Below, piece by piece: positions 1-10,258 of a stretch of DNA of 64,000 nucleotides. Both the position numbers and the translations under genes were made by a program. The DNA is taken from assembly GCA_944470555.2 (NCBI GenBank), contig OX104128.1, positions 61,077,257 to 61,141,256 on the forward strand, written 5' to 3'. The first letter of the stretch is position 1. Every line of letters begins with the position of its first letter. The notes below the pieces were generated by a model. That model saw only the letters and a list, made by a program, of their open reading frames with translations, did not search any database and had not been told where the DNA came from. The DNA is from Heterobilharzia americana (lineage: Eukaryota > Platyhelminthes > Trematoda > Strigeidida > Schistosomatidae).

Positions 1-868
1 AAGCATGTGCGGAAGAAAGCTTTCCCTAACAACTTTCTCGATAATTCTAGAAACTACAGGCGTAATATTTACTAGTCTGTAGCCACTGGCTAGTGTTTTT
101 GAACCAGACTTACATCCTGGGAGGATAAATGATGTTTTTCAGATATCACGTTTTGTGGAAGATTCCGAAGGCAGGGAAAATATTTAAAGTAATAATGACA
201 GAATATCAGGCCCACCAAATTTAAAGAAATGTAATGATACTCCGCCAGTGCCAGCGTCACTGGGGCATTTTAGTGTTCTTATGGCTTGGTGAATGTCAAA
301 ACACTTGAATTCAACTGTATCTATTGTCTTTAGTCGAGGAGAAGAATAGTTTTTAACAGCGCAGACTATATTCGTATCACACAGGAAATTTGCAGGTTCC
401 AGATAACCAACTGCAAACAAGTGGCTGAATATTTCACACATATCCACTTGATTATTGTAAGCTTTGCTTTCATGGAAAACGAGAAGAATGTTGCCTTGTG
501 CAATCCGATCGCTTCTTACGGAGTGCTGAGACAGCAAATACTCTAGATGAGCAAGCCAGCTCACTTCTGTCTTCATTCTTCAAACGCAAATCATAGTTAT
601 GCGGGATAAAGTTAAGGATACCAAGAATCAACCGAAGTGCATCGACGTCGTGATGCCTGTAATATCTTGTTGAGAGTTTGCGTAACTTTCTACTAGACCT
701 GAGAGGTATATATAGCTCGTTGTTTAGTGGCATTTTATTGAAACCTTTCAATGGAACAATGATATCGAGACAGGTTTTAGAGTTGTAGTGAAATATATCA
801 ATGGCGAATTCCAGGTCTGCAGTAATAAAGTATGATCCACAGTCGATGCACCTTGTCAGTGGATACAT
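1..868 (-). pseudogene. Linker and N-terminal reverse transcriptase of the left-edge CR1-like element
   Basis: Frames at 868-470 and 576-184 continue from the endonuclease. The first holds the basic linker (RSSRKLRKLSTRYYRHH). The second holds the start of the reverse transcriptase: an IRTLKCPSDAGTGGVSLHFF segment, equivalent to the LK.SxAxGxDG block, then FKFGGPDI. From 120 to 1 the minus strand reads K-S-G-S-K then YRLVNITPVVSRIIEKVV, the conserved YRP-S-L region. A TGA lies near 140. The catalytic YxDD box would be outside the window. The protein is broken by at least two frame changes. Confidence 0.7.
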
Positions 869-1555
869 CTACTTCCAGTCCGTCCTACCGCAGTCCCTAT
901 ATTCTGTTTGGTGAGGAGTGGAGGTACCAATTGAGGTGCTGGTTGAAGGAAGTGGTAGTACGCATAATACCGCTTTGTGATTACTTCCCGAGAACTTGGG
1001 GCCTACGTTTGTCAAAATAGGAACTACGCTGTGGCAAAATATCAAGTACAATACATTGTCGACCCTTGTAGGAGTAGTGATAATTTGCTCGCATCCGAAA
1101 ATAGCTATTGAATGGAAAAAGTCGTCGTACCTAGCTGGACCAGTAAGTGAATCCCACTTGATTTCAGTTAGGTTAAAGTCTCTGCATATGATCTTATGAT
1201 CATATGGGAGGGTCAACACATGTTCCACAGCTATAATCAGAGGAATCTTATGAATGTTGAGGCTACCAGGTGCTCTGTAAAGACATCCTACCGACGCTGT
1301 AACACTCCTGTAGTGTACTGTGACCCATAAAAAGTCACTTATCTTATCAAGATCTGCATTTTTCAACCTGAATATAGTGACAGTGTTCAGAAACCACATC
1401 AGACAACCCCCTCCCCTCCTGTTACTCCGGTCATATTGAAATTGTATGTAGATACCAACACTTATCCCTTCGTTTGGTATATTTGTGTGACACCAAGACT
1501 CAGGATAATTATTACAGGTGGCTTGGATATGAGCGCGATTCCTCTTAGTACTCAT
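869..1555 (-). pseudogene. Endonuclease domain (AP-endonuclease-like) of the left-edge CR1-like element
   Basis: A 228-codon open stretch with the layout of the exonuclease-endonuclease-phosphatase fold used by non-LTR elements to nick target DNA. The GDFN-type catalytic motif appears as CRDFNLTEIKWDSL, so its glycine has become arginine. The SDH catalytic motif appears as SNHKAVLCVL, so its aspartate is lost. A TRVDNVLYLIFC segment fits the conserved D-x-x-x-D/N region before it. Two altered catalytic positions and a stop just upstream argue that the enzyme is inactive. The reverse transcriptase linker follows downstream in another frame. Confidence 0.8.
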
Positions 1556-3561
1556 AGTTTGCTAAGGACGGACCTTACGTACAAGTAGTAGGAGTAATAA
1601 TGTGTAAGGTTTTCAGATTCGCTTGATTGGGCGTGGTCTGACATCGCTGCATTACAAAACGTCTCTACACCTGGCTCACTCGTAGCTGTAGTGCCACTAG
1701 GATATCCTAGTGGTAAATCGACCGCGCACTGACTTGAAATAGTACCACCTTTATTAGGGGAGAACGGAGGGAAGTTTTTATTTAAGGTGTTTGATGTGCA
1801 CACCATATCCACATACACACAGTTTGACCTCATGCAAGCGTAGTCTCTAGCATCTGTATCTGTTTCACAGGGGGTTAATAGTTTTACTACCATACGTGGT
1901 GGGTCTGTAGGGCTGGTGATACCACTTGAAGGATTCAATGGACCTTCTGTTTTTCGCATCTGTTGACGCCACTTATATAGTTGGCATCTAGGATTTGTGT
2001 GTATGGTTGACCGTGACTTTTCCGTTGCTCAAACGGCGCTAAGATTAGCGGTTCAGAGCAAGGGGATTCAACATCCCCATCAATTGCTTGGCCAAAGCTG
2101 CAGCTGATAAGAATGTAATGGACAAAAAATGGTCGCATTTTTGTAGTTGTTGCAAACCTCTGTTCTGCGTTGTATTCCTTACCGGTGACTGCCTCCTGTT
2201 ACAGTTCACAACGGACATAACTGGCGTTACGTTGTGTCAAGGGCTGTTTCCTAGTAAGCTAGCACCATACAGGCGATCAAAGTCTTTCCTGACGTTGCAT
2301 TATAGGTGGTTCTATGTTGGCTCTTCACATTGGTGAACGATAGGGTCGGGCTGCTGTGACGTCTATTTGTGTTCGTTACTATTGGGACGTAGCTCAGTAC
2401 AAAGAACCTTTTCGGTGGATCTACTTTTCGTACTTATGTCAATTCCAGAAGGGATAACGTAATCATCTCGGCTCATTGTATGATTTCTGCATCCGTCTCT
2501 AAGTGTTGCTTCTATGGGAGCACTGGTTTATCGGTTGCACATCGGGTAGCCGATATCCTAGGACCTAGGCTGGTGCGGACTGCAGACTTTAGGCCTGCAG
2601 CAGACCTTCGTGAGAGTTGTGTGACGTTTAGTGTAGTTTCAGGTTTTATGTCGAGGCCTTCTGTGGATGCGTCTAGATCTACAGTTTTAGTTGGTTGAGT
2701 CAAATCTTTCGTCTCCACGTTGGTCGATACCATTTTCCGTATATTTGACTTTACAGGGTCTGGGGAAGGAGAAGTCTTTGGTTTGGGTATGATGGAGGAG
2801 ATACCTACTATTGTGTTTTTGAGCCCTCTGACTGTCTGGTTGATGCGCAAAGTTGCATACCTGCCTTAGCACTACTGTCTTATCGAGAACTATCTTTATT
2901 CCTGTAAGGGAAGCGTTGTTTGCTGAGACATTCTGCTTTAAAGAATGTTTCCGCTTCTATCCGTGATTTAGCGTGAAAGTGTATACGACAGCAGTGGTCC
3001 TTCTGGCTCTTCTTTAGTCGAAGACAGTTTGAATGAACATCATGCATTTTTCCTGCTTTAAGCAGAGTTCCTCTTACCCCCATCAACTTTGTCGTGTCAG
3101 AGGGGTTACAAACTATTGCGTTCAGTTTAAGTGTAGGTCTCTTGCTTACTTCAGTGGTGACAGATTTTACCAGGTGATCTACCTCGGCTAGTATGTCAAT
3201 ATCAGTTTCACTAATGGGTTCACTACGCGTAAAGATGCTAATCTGAGCTCTAATTTCCTCCAGCTGAGGTGATACTTCAGACGCCGTCATCATATTTTCT
3301 TTTGGTTCATTAATCTGTTTTGTAATCCTTCAGTTAGCGTATATCTGCCCTTAGTTCTCCCACAGAGGACTTCAGGCTTTAGATTTCTGGAAGGAGTGGC
3401 AATGCTATGCTTAGTGGCTGAAGTCTGGTTAGTTTTATGAAAGTCGTGGAGCTTCCACTAAGTTTTTCATCTGTTGCGACACTAGTCGTTGCGTTATTGT
3501 TACAGCTTGGACCTGCAGATTTGCTACGATTATTATCAATGTTCACTAGCCTATCTAACAC
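1552..3561 (-). pseudogene. ORF1 remnants of the left-edge CR1-like element
   Basis: Open segments at 3293-2880 (137 codons), 2850-2512 and 1959-1552 (135 codons) lie in different minus-strand frames just upstream of an endonuclease. The 3293-2880 segment is rich in Lys, Arg and His with a spaced pattern (LKLNAIVCNP near residue 54, then a basic C-terminal half), as expected of an RNA-binding ORF1 protein. No complete zinc finger or RRM could be made out by eye. The last segment ends with a sequence resembling the conserved start of CR1 endonucleases (YVRSVLSKL), so the ORF1/ORF2 boundary lies within or before it. The role as ORF1 is inferred mainly from position. Confidence 0.5.
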
Positions 3562-4449
3562 AGTGCTTTTCCTTTCAGCGTGACCAAAGTATAAGTTGAC
3601 TCATTTATGCGGTTGCAAGAGGAATCTGCTTTTGGTGTTACCAACATTTGGGTACTGTTATAATAATAACAATAATAATATTTGTTCCTAAATATACAGG
3701 CATACCATTTTTACAGGCATAAATAAGTTTATATATAGGTTGGTGCATCGTTCCACCGACAACTGTATCCGTGCCTTTTTACATCCGTTAACCATATCTA
3801 GTTGTATGCCTGATGCGTGATTAGTCATTTGAGAGCTAAACTAGCTTTATGACAGCATTAACAACAAAGTTGTGATACAGTTACGAAATCATGTTAAAGC
3901 GTCACACAATTACAAATGTACCGCACTCACATAGGTTGTGTTTATGAAAAGGCCTATGCCGACTGGGTGGCTTCATTGTTGGTCAAACGTTAAAAAAACT
4001 TCGGTACCCTATACTCGTTCGGCATGCGAAATGTGGATTCAGTAATTCAGTGTTGGAAGAAAATTTCGAGCAGATGGGATGAAATTACGAAGGAAAAGTA
4101 GAGCGAGGCCCCGGCGATCTGCAATTGTTCTGTCTCCTCTAAAGTTTGCGTGGTTCTCAACAATTTATCCAACAGTACGCACAGTTTTAAAAAACTATGC
4201 ATGGGTTTTAGGGAATCAGTCCCAATTCATCACATAAGTTCATGAATTCCCTCAAGTGTCACACTTTACTCAGTGGAGGTTGACATGTCTTTTACAAAGA
4301 TTCTGGTGATATATTTTAAGCTAAGAAACTGAGCACAGTACCCATTTTGACGTTGACAATAGCAGTAGCTTTATATGTGTTAATAACAAGTAAATTTATG
4401 GTGATGGTTATAACGGCAAAACCAGCAAGCATTTGCAGCTAGATCCACC
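3562..4449. other. No gene seen; contains a short AT-rich dispersed repeat
   Basis: No coding signal was found on either strand. Positions about 3660-3760 share their order of words (AATAATATTTATTCC-like, ACAGGCA, CCATTTTTACAGG, ATAAATAAGTTTATAT) with 12937-13020, so this is a member of a small dispersed repeat family. The rest is unremarkable AT-rich DNA. The left target duplication of the RTE-B element begins at 4450. Confidence 0.6.
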
Positions 4450-4463
4450 CTATTTCAAAAATA
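4450..4463. repeat. Left target-site duplication of RTE-B
   Basis: CTATTTCAAAAATA, identical to 7701-7714, directly abuts the 3' end of the minus-strand element. Confidence 0.8.
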
Positions 4464-4479
4464 TTGTATTGTCTATTAT

Positions 4480-5231
4480 TTGTCCTTTGGGTTCCTAATG
4501 GAACATAGGGCTTCAGTAGCACGTCTCCATCACACTCGGTTCTCTGCAATCTTTTGAACCTGGCTCCACGACAGCCCGCAAGCTCTCATTTCCTCCTCGC
4601 AAGATCTCGTCCATGTCACCCTCAGATTCCCAAGTCGTCGCTTCCCGTCGGGGTTCCACTCCAGGGACTGGCCTGACGCGCGGTGTCCCCGATCGGCTTT
4701 CTCAACGTAAGCCCAATCCACCTCCAATTCCTTCTGCATATTTTTTGAGCCATAGGTTCTTGGTTGGTTCGTTGCCCGGCCAGATTTTCTTGCTGCTTAT
4801 TCTTTCTAGCCTTTGATCTCCAGTAACGAGCCAGCGTAGGCAGTTGTTTATGAATGTCTGTAGTTTGTTGGAAACCCCCTTCGTAACGCACCAAGTCTCT
4901 CATCCATCACACGGAAGCTCTGACTTGACGTTGATATTGAAAATCCGGAGTGCACTGCTGTAGATCTCCACACTGGTTTCAAGCTAATGAACGCCCATCT
5001 TGCTTTTCCGATTCTGATCTTGACATCCTCGTCTGTGCCAACTGTAGTTGAGATAGTGCTATCTAGATAAGTGAAAGAGGCTACTTCTTTTAAGTTTCCC
5101 CTGTTCATGGCGATTGGAGTTTGTTGCTGTTGTTGATGTTGTTGGTTGGGTATCTTCATCATCTCTGTCTTCTCTATATTCACTTGAAGTCCCGTCGTCG
5201 CTGCCTCTTCTGAAAGCTTGCTAATTTTCAC
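4480..5231 (-). pseudogene. C-terminal region of RTE-B
   Basis: The frame at 5231-4848 starts with KISKLSEEAATTGLQVNIEK and VASFTYLDSTISTTVGTDEDVKIRIGKAR, the conserved region after the RTE catalytic box. Frames at 4903-4622 and 4739-4530 give the end of the protein, with RRNWRWIGLTLRKP, WNPDGKRRLGNLRVTW and AENRV, typical of RTE C-termini, reaching about 4490. The function of this region is not well known; it follows the polymerase in all RTE elements. Three frames are needed, so it is a pseudogene. Confidence 0.8.
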
Positions 5232-6555
5232 CTATAGCTCTTCAAGTTTGTGTGACATCAGGCACAAGTCATCGGTGGAATCCAAGTCTTCTAGGTTCTT
5301 TTCCGCAGTCCAGCGTATCCCCTCTTCTCGCTTCCCACTGTTGTCTGCTGCATGATCCAGTTGACCACAATCAATCATGGATGATAGAAGACAGCCTTGT
5401 TTCACCCCTGTCTTCACTTCAAAAGCATCACTGAGTTTCCCATTTTGAATTACTTGGTTTGTGGCATCTTCATATAGTTGCTGAATGAGGCTGATGAAGG
5501 TTTGTGGTATTCCGTAGTGTTGGAGCAACTGCCCAATTACTTGTCTGTCGACGCTGCCAAAGGCCTTCTCGAAGTCGGTAAAGTTGAGGTAGAGGGTCGA
5601 CTGCCATTCTATACTCTATTCCATGATGATGAGAAGCGTTGCAGTTTCGTCCGCACATGATTTGCACCTCCTGAATCCAGCCAGCCTGTTCGGGTAGTAG
5701 TTTTCAGTTCAGTGCATCCTTTAGTCTCCCAAAGATGATGCGGCTTGATATTTTGCTTTGGGTGGATAGGCGTGGAGTATGATTCCGCGCCAGTTCTTGC
5801 AAACACCAAGGTCTCCTTTCCTCGGAAGTTTGACAAGATAGCCCTTCTTTTAATCGCCAGGTACTTTCCCTTCCTTCCAGACCTTCTGCAATAGTGGTGT
5901 GAGCATGTCCGCTGTTGTCCCTGCGTCTGTTCTCAGTGCTTCTGGCTGGATCCCATCTGGTCCTGCTGCTTTCCCACATTTCAGTAGCTTTATGGCGTTC
6001 AGGACTTCCATTTTCGTTGGAGGATTTATGTTCACTTGTAATTCGGCGGCTGTAGGTGGCGTTTCTGGACGACGTGCAGGTGGTGGTCGATTCAAGAGCT
6101 TCTTGAGGTGGTCGGCACACCGTTCCCTTTGCTTCTCTTCTTCGATAATTACATTTCCTTCATCATCTTTCATAGGTCTCATCTGCGTTGATCTCTTTCC
6201 AGATAGCAACCTGGTTATTTGATACAGTGTTGTCAGGTCCCTCTTACCTGCAGCCTGTTCTGCTTCACTTGCCAATGTGCCGTAGAAGTGTCTTTTGTCT
6301 TTGCGTGCACTCTTTTTCACTTCTTTATCCAGTATAGTGTTTTATAACTTGTACTCAGTTCCTCTTCCTTCATCCTTGCACTGGCTTACCTTCTGCCCCG
6401 CCATCCTCCTCTCCCCTATCAGCTTCCGTCGAGATCCATTCCTTGTCTTCTTTCTTCTTCCTTCCTAATACTGTCGTGCAGGTTTCTTTCCACATAGCTT
6501 CCAAAGACTTCCAGTGTTCTTCCACACCGGTCTCTTCAGAGATGTTGGTCGACAT
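5232..6555 (-). pseudogene. Linker and reverse transcriptase core of RTE-B
   Basis: The frame at 6555-6370 holds the linker (VLGRKKKEDKEWIS). The frame at 6320-5850 holds the entry of the reverse transcriptase, with LLKCGKAAGPDGIQPEAL near its C-terminal end. Frames at 5836-5609 and 5667-5470 hold short pieces of the palm. The frame at 5528-5232 holds LQHYGIPQTFISLIQQLYED and TGVKQGCLLS. The catalytic F/YADD box is changed to STDD (LDSTDDLCLMSHKLEEL), so the first catalytic Asp context is damaged. The domain order is that of RTE polymerases. It is not functional as read. Confidence 0.85.
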
Positions 6556-6802
6556 CTCCCATTTTGTTTTGATGGCTGACGTAAAGATGTCCTTTGTAGT
6601 TTCGTCCTTCAGTTTCTGTCCTGGTTGTTGAACCTGAACTGTGGTCTATCATGAACTTCATTGAGGGCTTTCAAACTGATTTGGAAGGTTCCTTGCACTA
6701 GATAATGGTCTGAACCTACATCTGCTCCTCTTCTTGACCTTGTGTCAAGTAGGCTGACTGCGTCTCCACTTTCTTCACATTGAGATGAAGTCGATCTGAT
6801 TT

Positions 6803-7640
6803 TTAGTGTGTCCTGGTGAAATGCACGTCACTTTGTGAATATCCTTGTGCTTGAACACACTGCCTGACTCCAATCACCAAATCGTTGAGTGCACAGAAGT
6901 CTTCAAACAATTTTCCATTCTCATTCATTTCACTGAGTGCTTCTTGGCCCATAGCTAGTTCTCTTCCTGTGTTGTCCGCTCTCAGTTTGGCATTCATGTC
7001 ACCCATTAGAATTTTGATATCGCCAGCCAAGTTCTTGTCCAGTGTTGATTGCAGTTGTCCGTAGAATTCCTCCTACTTCTCTTGATCTACATTATTTGTA
7101 AGCGCGTGGCATTGTATGATTGTGACCTTCCTTCCTCTCGAGTTGAACCTTGCTGTCATGATCCGGGAGGAGATTCCTCCCCATTGTATGAGAGCCTTCG
7201 ATGCTCTTGGAGACATCGGTATGGCCACTGCATAACTCAGTGTGCTCGTGGTTGTCATCTGGGTGACAACATCGGAGTAGATTATTGACTCTCCAGTTGA
7301 CAGTTTGGAGAGTCCACTCCCATTCCATCTGCTTTCGCAAATTCCAAGCACTTCAGTGTGATACCTCCTCATCTCGTTTGCAATCTGGGCTGCCTTGCTG
7401 GGTTCAAACATGGTGCGGACATTCCATGTCCCCACGTTTACTTTCGCTTTCATCAAGGGAGAGAGGACACATCGGCCAGTTCGCTTCCCGAAGGCTTTCA
7501 CCAACTGGCGTCATTTCGCCTCTCCGATTCCAGCGAGGAATAAGTTTGTTTCCATTTTTTATATTCCGTTTGTGCTGTGAAGTTTCTTCAGCGGTTGGAT
7601 TTGTTTTCCGGGGTAGAGTTGCTAGCCCTATGCCCAACCT
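6803..7640 (-). pseudogene. Endonuclease of RTE-B
   Basis: The frame at 7504-7073 begins with a basic leader and then reads VNVGTWNVRTMFE, the N-terminal catalytic Asn region of RTE endonucleases. ILGICESRWNGSG-type residues follow (LGICESRW, the ET-x-W block with Ser in place of Thr). The frame at 7030-6803 continues with KILMGDMNAKL, equivalent to the GDFN/GDLN metal-binding motif, then an ENGKLFEDFCALNDLVIG segment. A second frame at 7637-7404 covers the untranslated or leader part. The endonuclease nicks target DNA for insertion. It is split over at least three frames, so no functional protein is expected. Confidence 0.85.
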
Positions 7641-7700
7641 TCTCTCTTTATCCGGGCTTAGTAGCGGCCAGTAACTAGTGAACTAGTTAACTGGGCGAGG

Positions 7701-7714
7701 CTATTTCAAAAATA
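7701..7714. repeat. Right target-site duplication of RTE-B
   Basis: CTATTTCAAAAATA, identical to 4450-4463, directly abuts the 5' end of the minus-strand element. Confidence 0.8.
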
Positions 7715-8039
7715 CCATCAACATAAATGCATTAATCTCACTGCTGCAGAGAATCACCCTCCTCACCTCCCGCTGGCTCATGTAGAACACTCGTCAAAAG
7801 CAGAATAAGTTCAAAACAAAGTGGATAACTTATGTACCAATTACAAACTTCCACCTGCGCTGACCGTTTGACGAGATGATCGGAGGCATTACCAATTAAG
7901 GATATTACTTACGAAGTCACCACTCGTGTAGTATGATGGACAAACAAGTTTGCTGTCAAAGTTACGTAACACGAACCCGTGAGCCCCAATTCGAGCGTGA
8001 ACTGTTCCACACGTCAACCGCAGGTTTGGGTCACACGTG
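7715..8039. other. No gene seen
   Basis: The stretch between RTE-B and the gypsy fragment shows no recognisable coding or structural signal. It may be further decayed gypsy sequence, but nothing readable supports that. Confidence 0.5.
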
Positions 8040-8560
8040 ATCCCGACCGACAGTCTACCATCTACGAGCGAGTGGCATGCTAGAATGCTTCCACCGACAA
8101 CTGAAAACTGACCCTTTGGTCACAGACAAGCTTAAGTAGTCCGAGGCACTGCCTACAATCCTGCTAGGCATCCGGAAGGTAATGAAAGCAGATTCTTGAT
8201 GCACTTCCGCAGAACACTGTTATGAAAGCACTCTCTATTTCCTGGATAATTTCGTTTCCATTTCAGCTTTCACGCATTTTCGATAGAATGTTTAACGTGA
8301 CTAGACCTACAAGTGCAATGCTTTCAGTTAGGCCGACTCCTGTTCGACCTCAAATAACGTACGTCCTCTTTCGTAAATTGTGGCAAAAGGCATCACATGT
8401 TTTAGTGCACCATGATACCATTCGTCAACTGCTTGAACCTCCTCAAGATAAAGCAATCAAAGCGGTCAAGTGGCACGAAAAATCTCTTAGGACCAAGTGA
8501 AATAGAAGTGTTAGTGTCAATTGATGGAAACTGGCCCACTCTGAAGGCGACTGTATCATA
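8040..8560 (+). pseudogene. Decayed Ty3/gypsy integrase C-terminal fragment
   Basis: Read on the plus strand in two frames, this stretch parallels the integrase end of the intact gypsy element at 16990-22661. It has TVYHLRASGMLECFHRQLK (matching the YHPASNG-LVERFHR-LK block that carries the catalytic Glu), then ALPTILLGIRK and CTSAEHCYEST. In the open frame at 8222-8500 follow ASHVLVHHDTIRQLLEPP and AVKWHEKS, matching the GPF/Y module. Several stops interrupt it. It is an old relative of the CsRn1-like family, not a copy of the same age. No LTR was found beside it. Confidence 0.7.
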
Positions 8561-9236
8561 AGCAGAGTCTGTGTTCACAACAACTCACCAGTAAGCACAA
8601 CAGTTATCGAAACACTCGATGACGATCCTGGAACTACAGAGATACGCCAATCACCAGCACAACGATAACTAATATCAGGTGGGACAGTCAGCCTTCAAGG
8701 TATTTAGAAATATATTTGAACATTCAGTATGCGTGAGCACACGCTGCCTTTTAATCTCCCATAAAGCCTATTACATGGCACCGTTTTTTACCAGGAATAA
8801 GAAACTTTCCCTGAGTTTTGTCGCTGTGAAATCATATTTTGGCCACCGAACCGTCATAGCCATTAAAATAATCTTGTCATCAGTGTATTTCCCTTTTGCA
8901 CGTAGCGCATAAACGCCCCTCATTATCGATTTCAGGGAATTTTAACTGATATTTATGACTCTCACTTCTATTCTCGGTGTGGCAAGCACCAAGCGGAAAG
9001 TGGAAGCGCGCGGAAGAACGCAATCAGACTACCTCGCGATTCACAGGTTTATATTGTTTCAACGACACAAGGATAATTTCGAACAACATTGAGAAACTAC
9101 CCACAGTAACGATGTTGGGAGGGAATTGGTGAAGGCGTCACCACTGGATTTTCATTCCCTAAAACACTAGCCATACAGCACTCGGACACATACAAAAGAC
9201 AATTAAGAAGAACGCACAAAAAATTTCAACAAATGA
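8561..9236. other. No gene seen
   Basis: An open frame at 8679-8912 (77 codons) has no recognised features. Nothing else is readable before the inverted-repeat arm. Confidence 0.5.
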
Positions 9237-10258
9237 TCGCCTGCGGCTTCATGAGATTCAAGATTGATGCCAACCTTCATGGTTTCAACAGACTCGGTAG
9301 GCCAAAGACACGCATCAAGCACTCATTTCATCTGGAACGTTGTCATGTCAAGCTGCTGCACTCGTACAGCATCCCCGGTTAGCTAGTCGGAAGGCATCGG
9401 TTATTTTTGCACTGTCGATCAAACATACAACTCCATCCGACTACTCTATTATGTCCCTTCTTGGTCCCACACTTGTGAGTATGTAACAGATACGGATAAT
9501 TAGTGGTCGACCCTTGCGTAAGACCCACTTCTAAACGTTCAAGAAATCTAGGGCGCTATCTCCCGATCTCTTTGACCAGTCACTTTGCTTTGCGTTGCGT
9601 AGACTTATTTCCGTAACGTTCGGAATTGAGACAGCAACGTCAAAATGTATTTTAGATCGAATTTTGCAGCAGTATACCTGCTAGTGGAATTCAGTCAGCT
9701 TGAAAGCCATCGAAGTTTGCCAACTTGGTGTGCAACCTGTGATGAACGTCCTCGTGGCATCACATGAAGATCCCTCAATGAAGCCTCTTGACACTTAATC
9801 ATCCCAAGCTACGAGGAATCACGGATTCAGTGCAATCTTCTACTTCCGAATGATTGGTTGGCGCCATTTCATCCACTGTGGCCGTGAACAGCACACAGAA
9901 AGGAAGAGTATCCAAACCCTTACCCGCAGGTGAGGAATCTTTGAGTCGGCATCGAAGTTGAGTGGAAATTAAAGATTGCTCGCCAGGTGGCCAATTCCGA
10001 TCCAAAGCGTTATGACAGCTATGGTGAATGAGTGTCCGACGTGGCAGAAAAAACAAGGATGAAGCATTTCATCAGGACGTCGTTATACTATAATGGTTAA
10101 TATTTATTGTCCTTAATGCGGCATATGTTGACGTTTCAGTGAACTCAGAGAGGCCTATCTTTTTATTAATGTACAGGATCCGCCATGGTTCCTTCTTCTG
10201 TATTCATGGTGCGTCTAACGGAGTCCCTTGAACAATGAAGTCAGTTTTACTTTTTTGA
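9237..10258. repeat. Left arm of a 1.02-kb inverted repeat
   Basis: The reverse complement of 31887-32908, identical wherever compared by eye, including an 85-codon open frame (10056-9799 minus versus 32089-32346 plus). Left and right coordinates sum to 42145 across the arms. The open frame shows no known domain and is probably not a gene. The first 250 bases are also related to a diverged repeat at 43920-44200. At the outer end the match stops sharply at 9237. At the inner end it fades after 10258. Confidence 0.9.

Larger units (their letters stand above)
1..3561 (-). mobile_element. Decayed CR1/Jockey-type non-LTR retrotransposon, cut by the left window edge
   Basis: On the minus strand the order is ORF1 remnants (about 3561-1960), endonuclease (about 1600-900), linker and the first part of a reverse transcriptase (about 870-1). 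This is the gene order of CR1/Jockey elements. Frames change repeatedly and stops interrupt the domains, so it is a dead copy. It continues beyond position 1, because the reverse transcriptase is still mid-domain there. It differs in sequence from the CR1-A family further right, so it is a separate family. The exact 5' end near 3561 is not defined. Confidence 0.75.
4464..7700 (-). mobile_element. RTE-type non-LTR retrotransposon RTE-B, near full length, frame-broken
   Basis: The minus strand carries an RTE endonuclease (about 7500-6800), linker (6555-6320), reverse transcriptase (6320-5232) and the RTE C-terminal region (5231-4480). It is flanked by a 14-bp direct repeat, CTATTTCAAAAATA, at 4450-4463 and 7701-7714. 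That is the target-site duplication expected of target-primed reverse transcription, and it fixes the ends. About 3.24 kb is the usual full length for RTE elements. Repeated frame changes and stops show that it is inactive, although the intact target duplication suggests moderate age. It is related to, but clearly different from, the RTE-A family on the right. Confidence 0.85.

Noticed and set aside
9799..10056. An 85-codon gene present in both inverted arms
   Set aside because: Its identity follows from the arms being identical; it has no recognisable domain or codon support.
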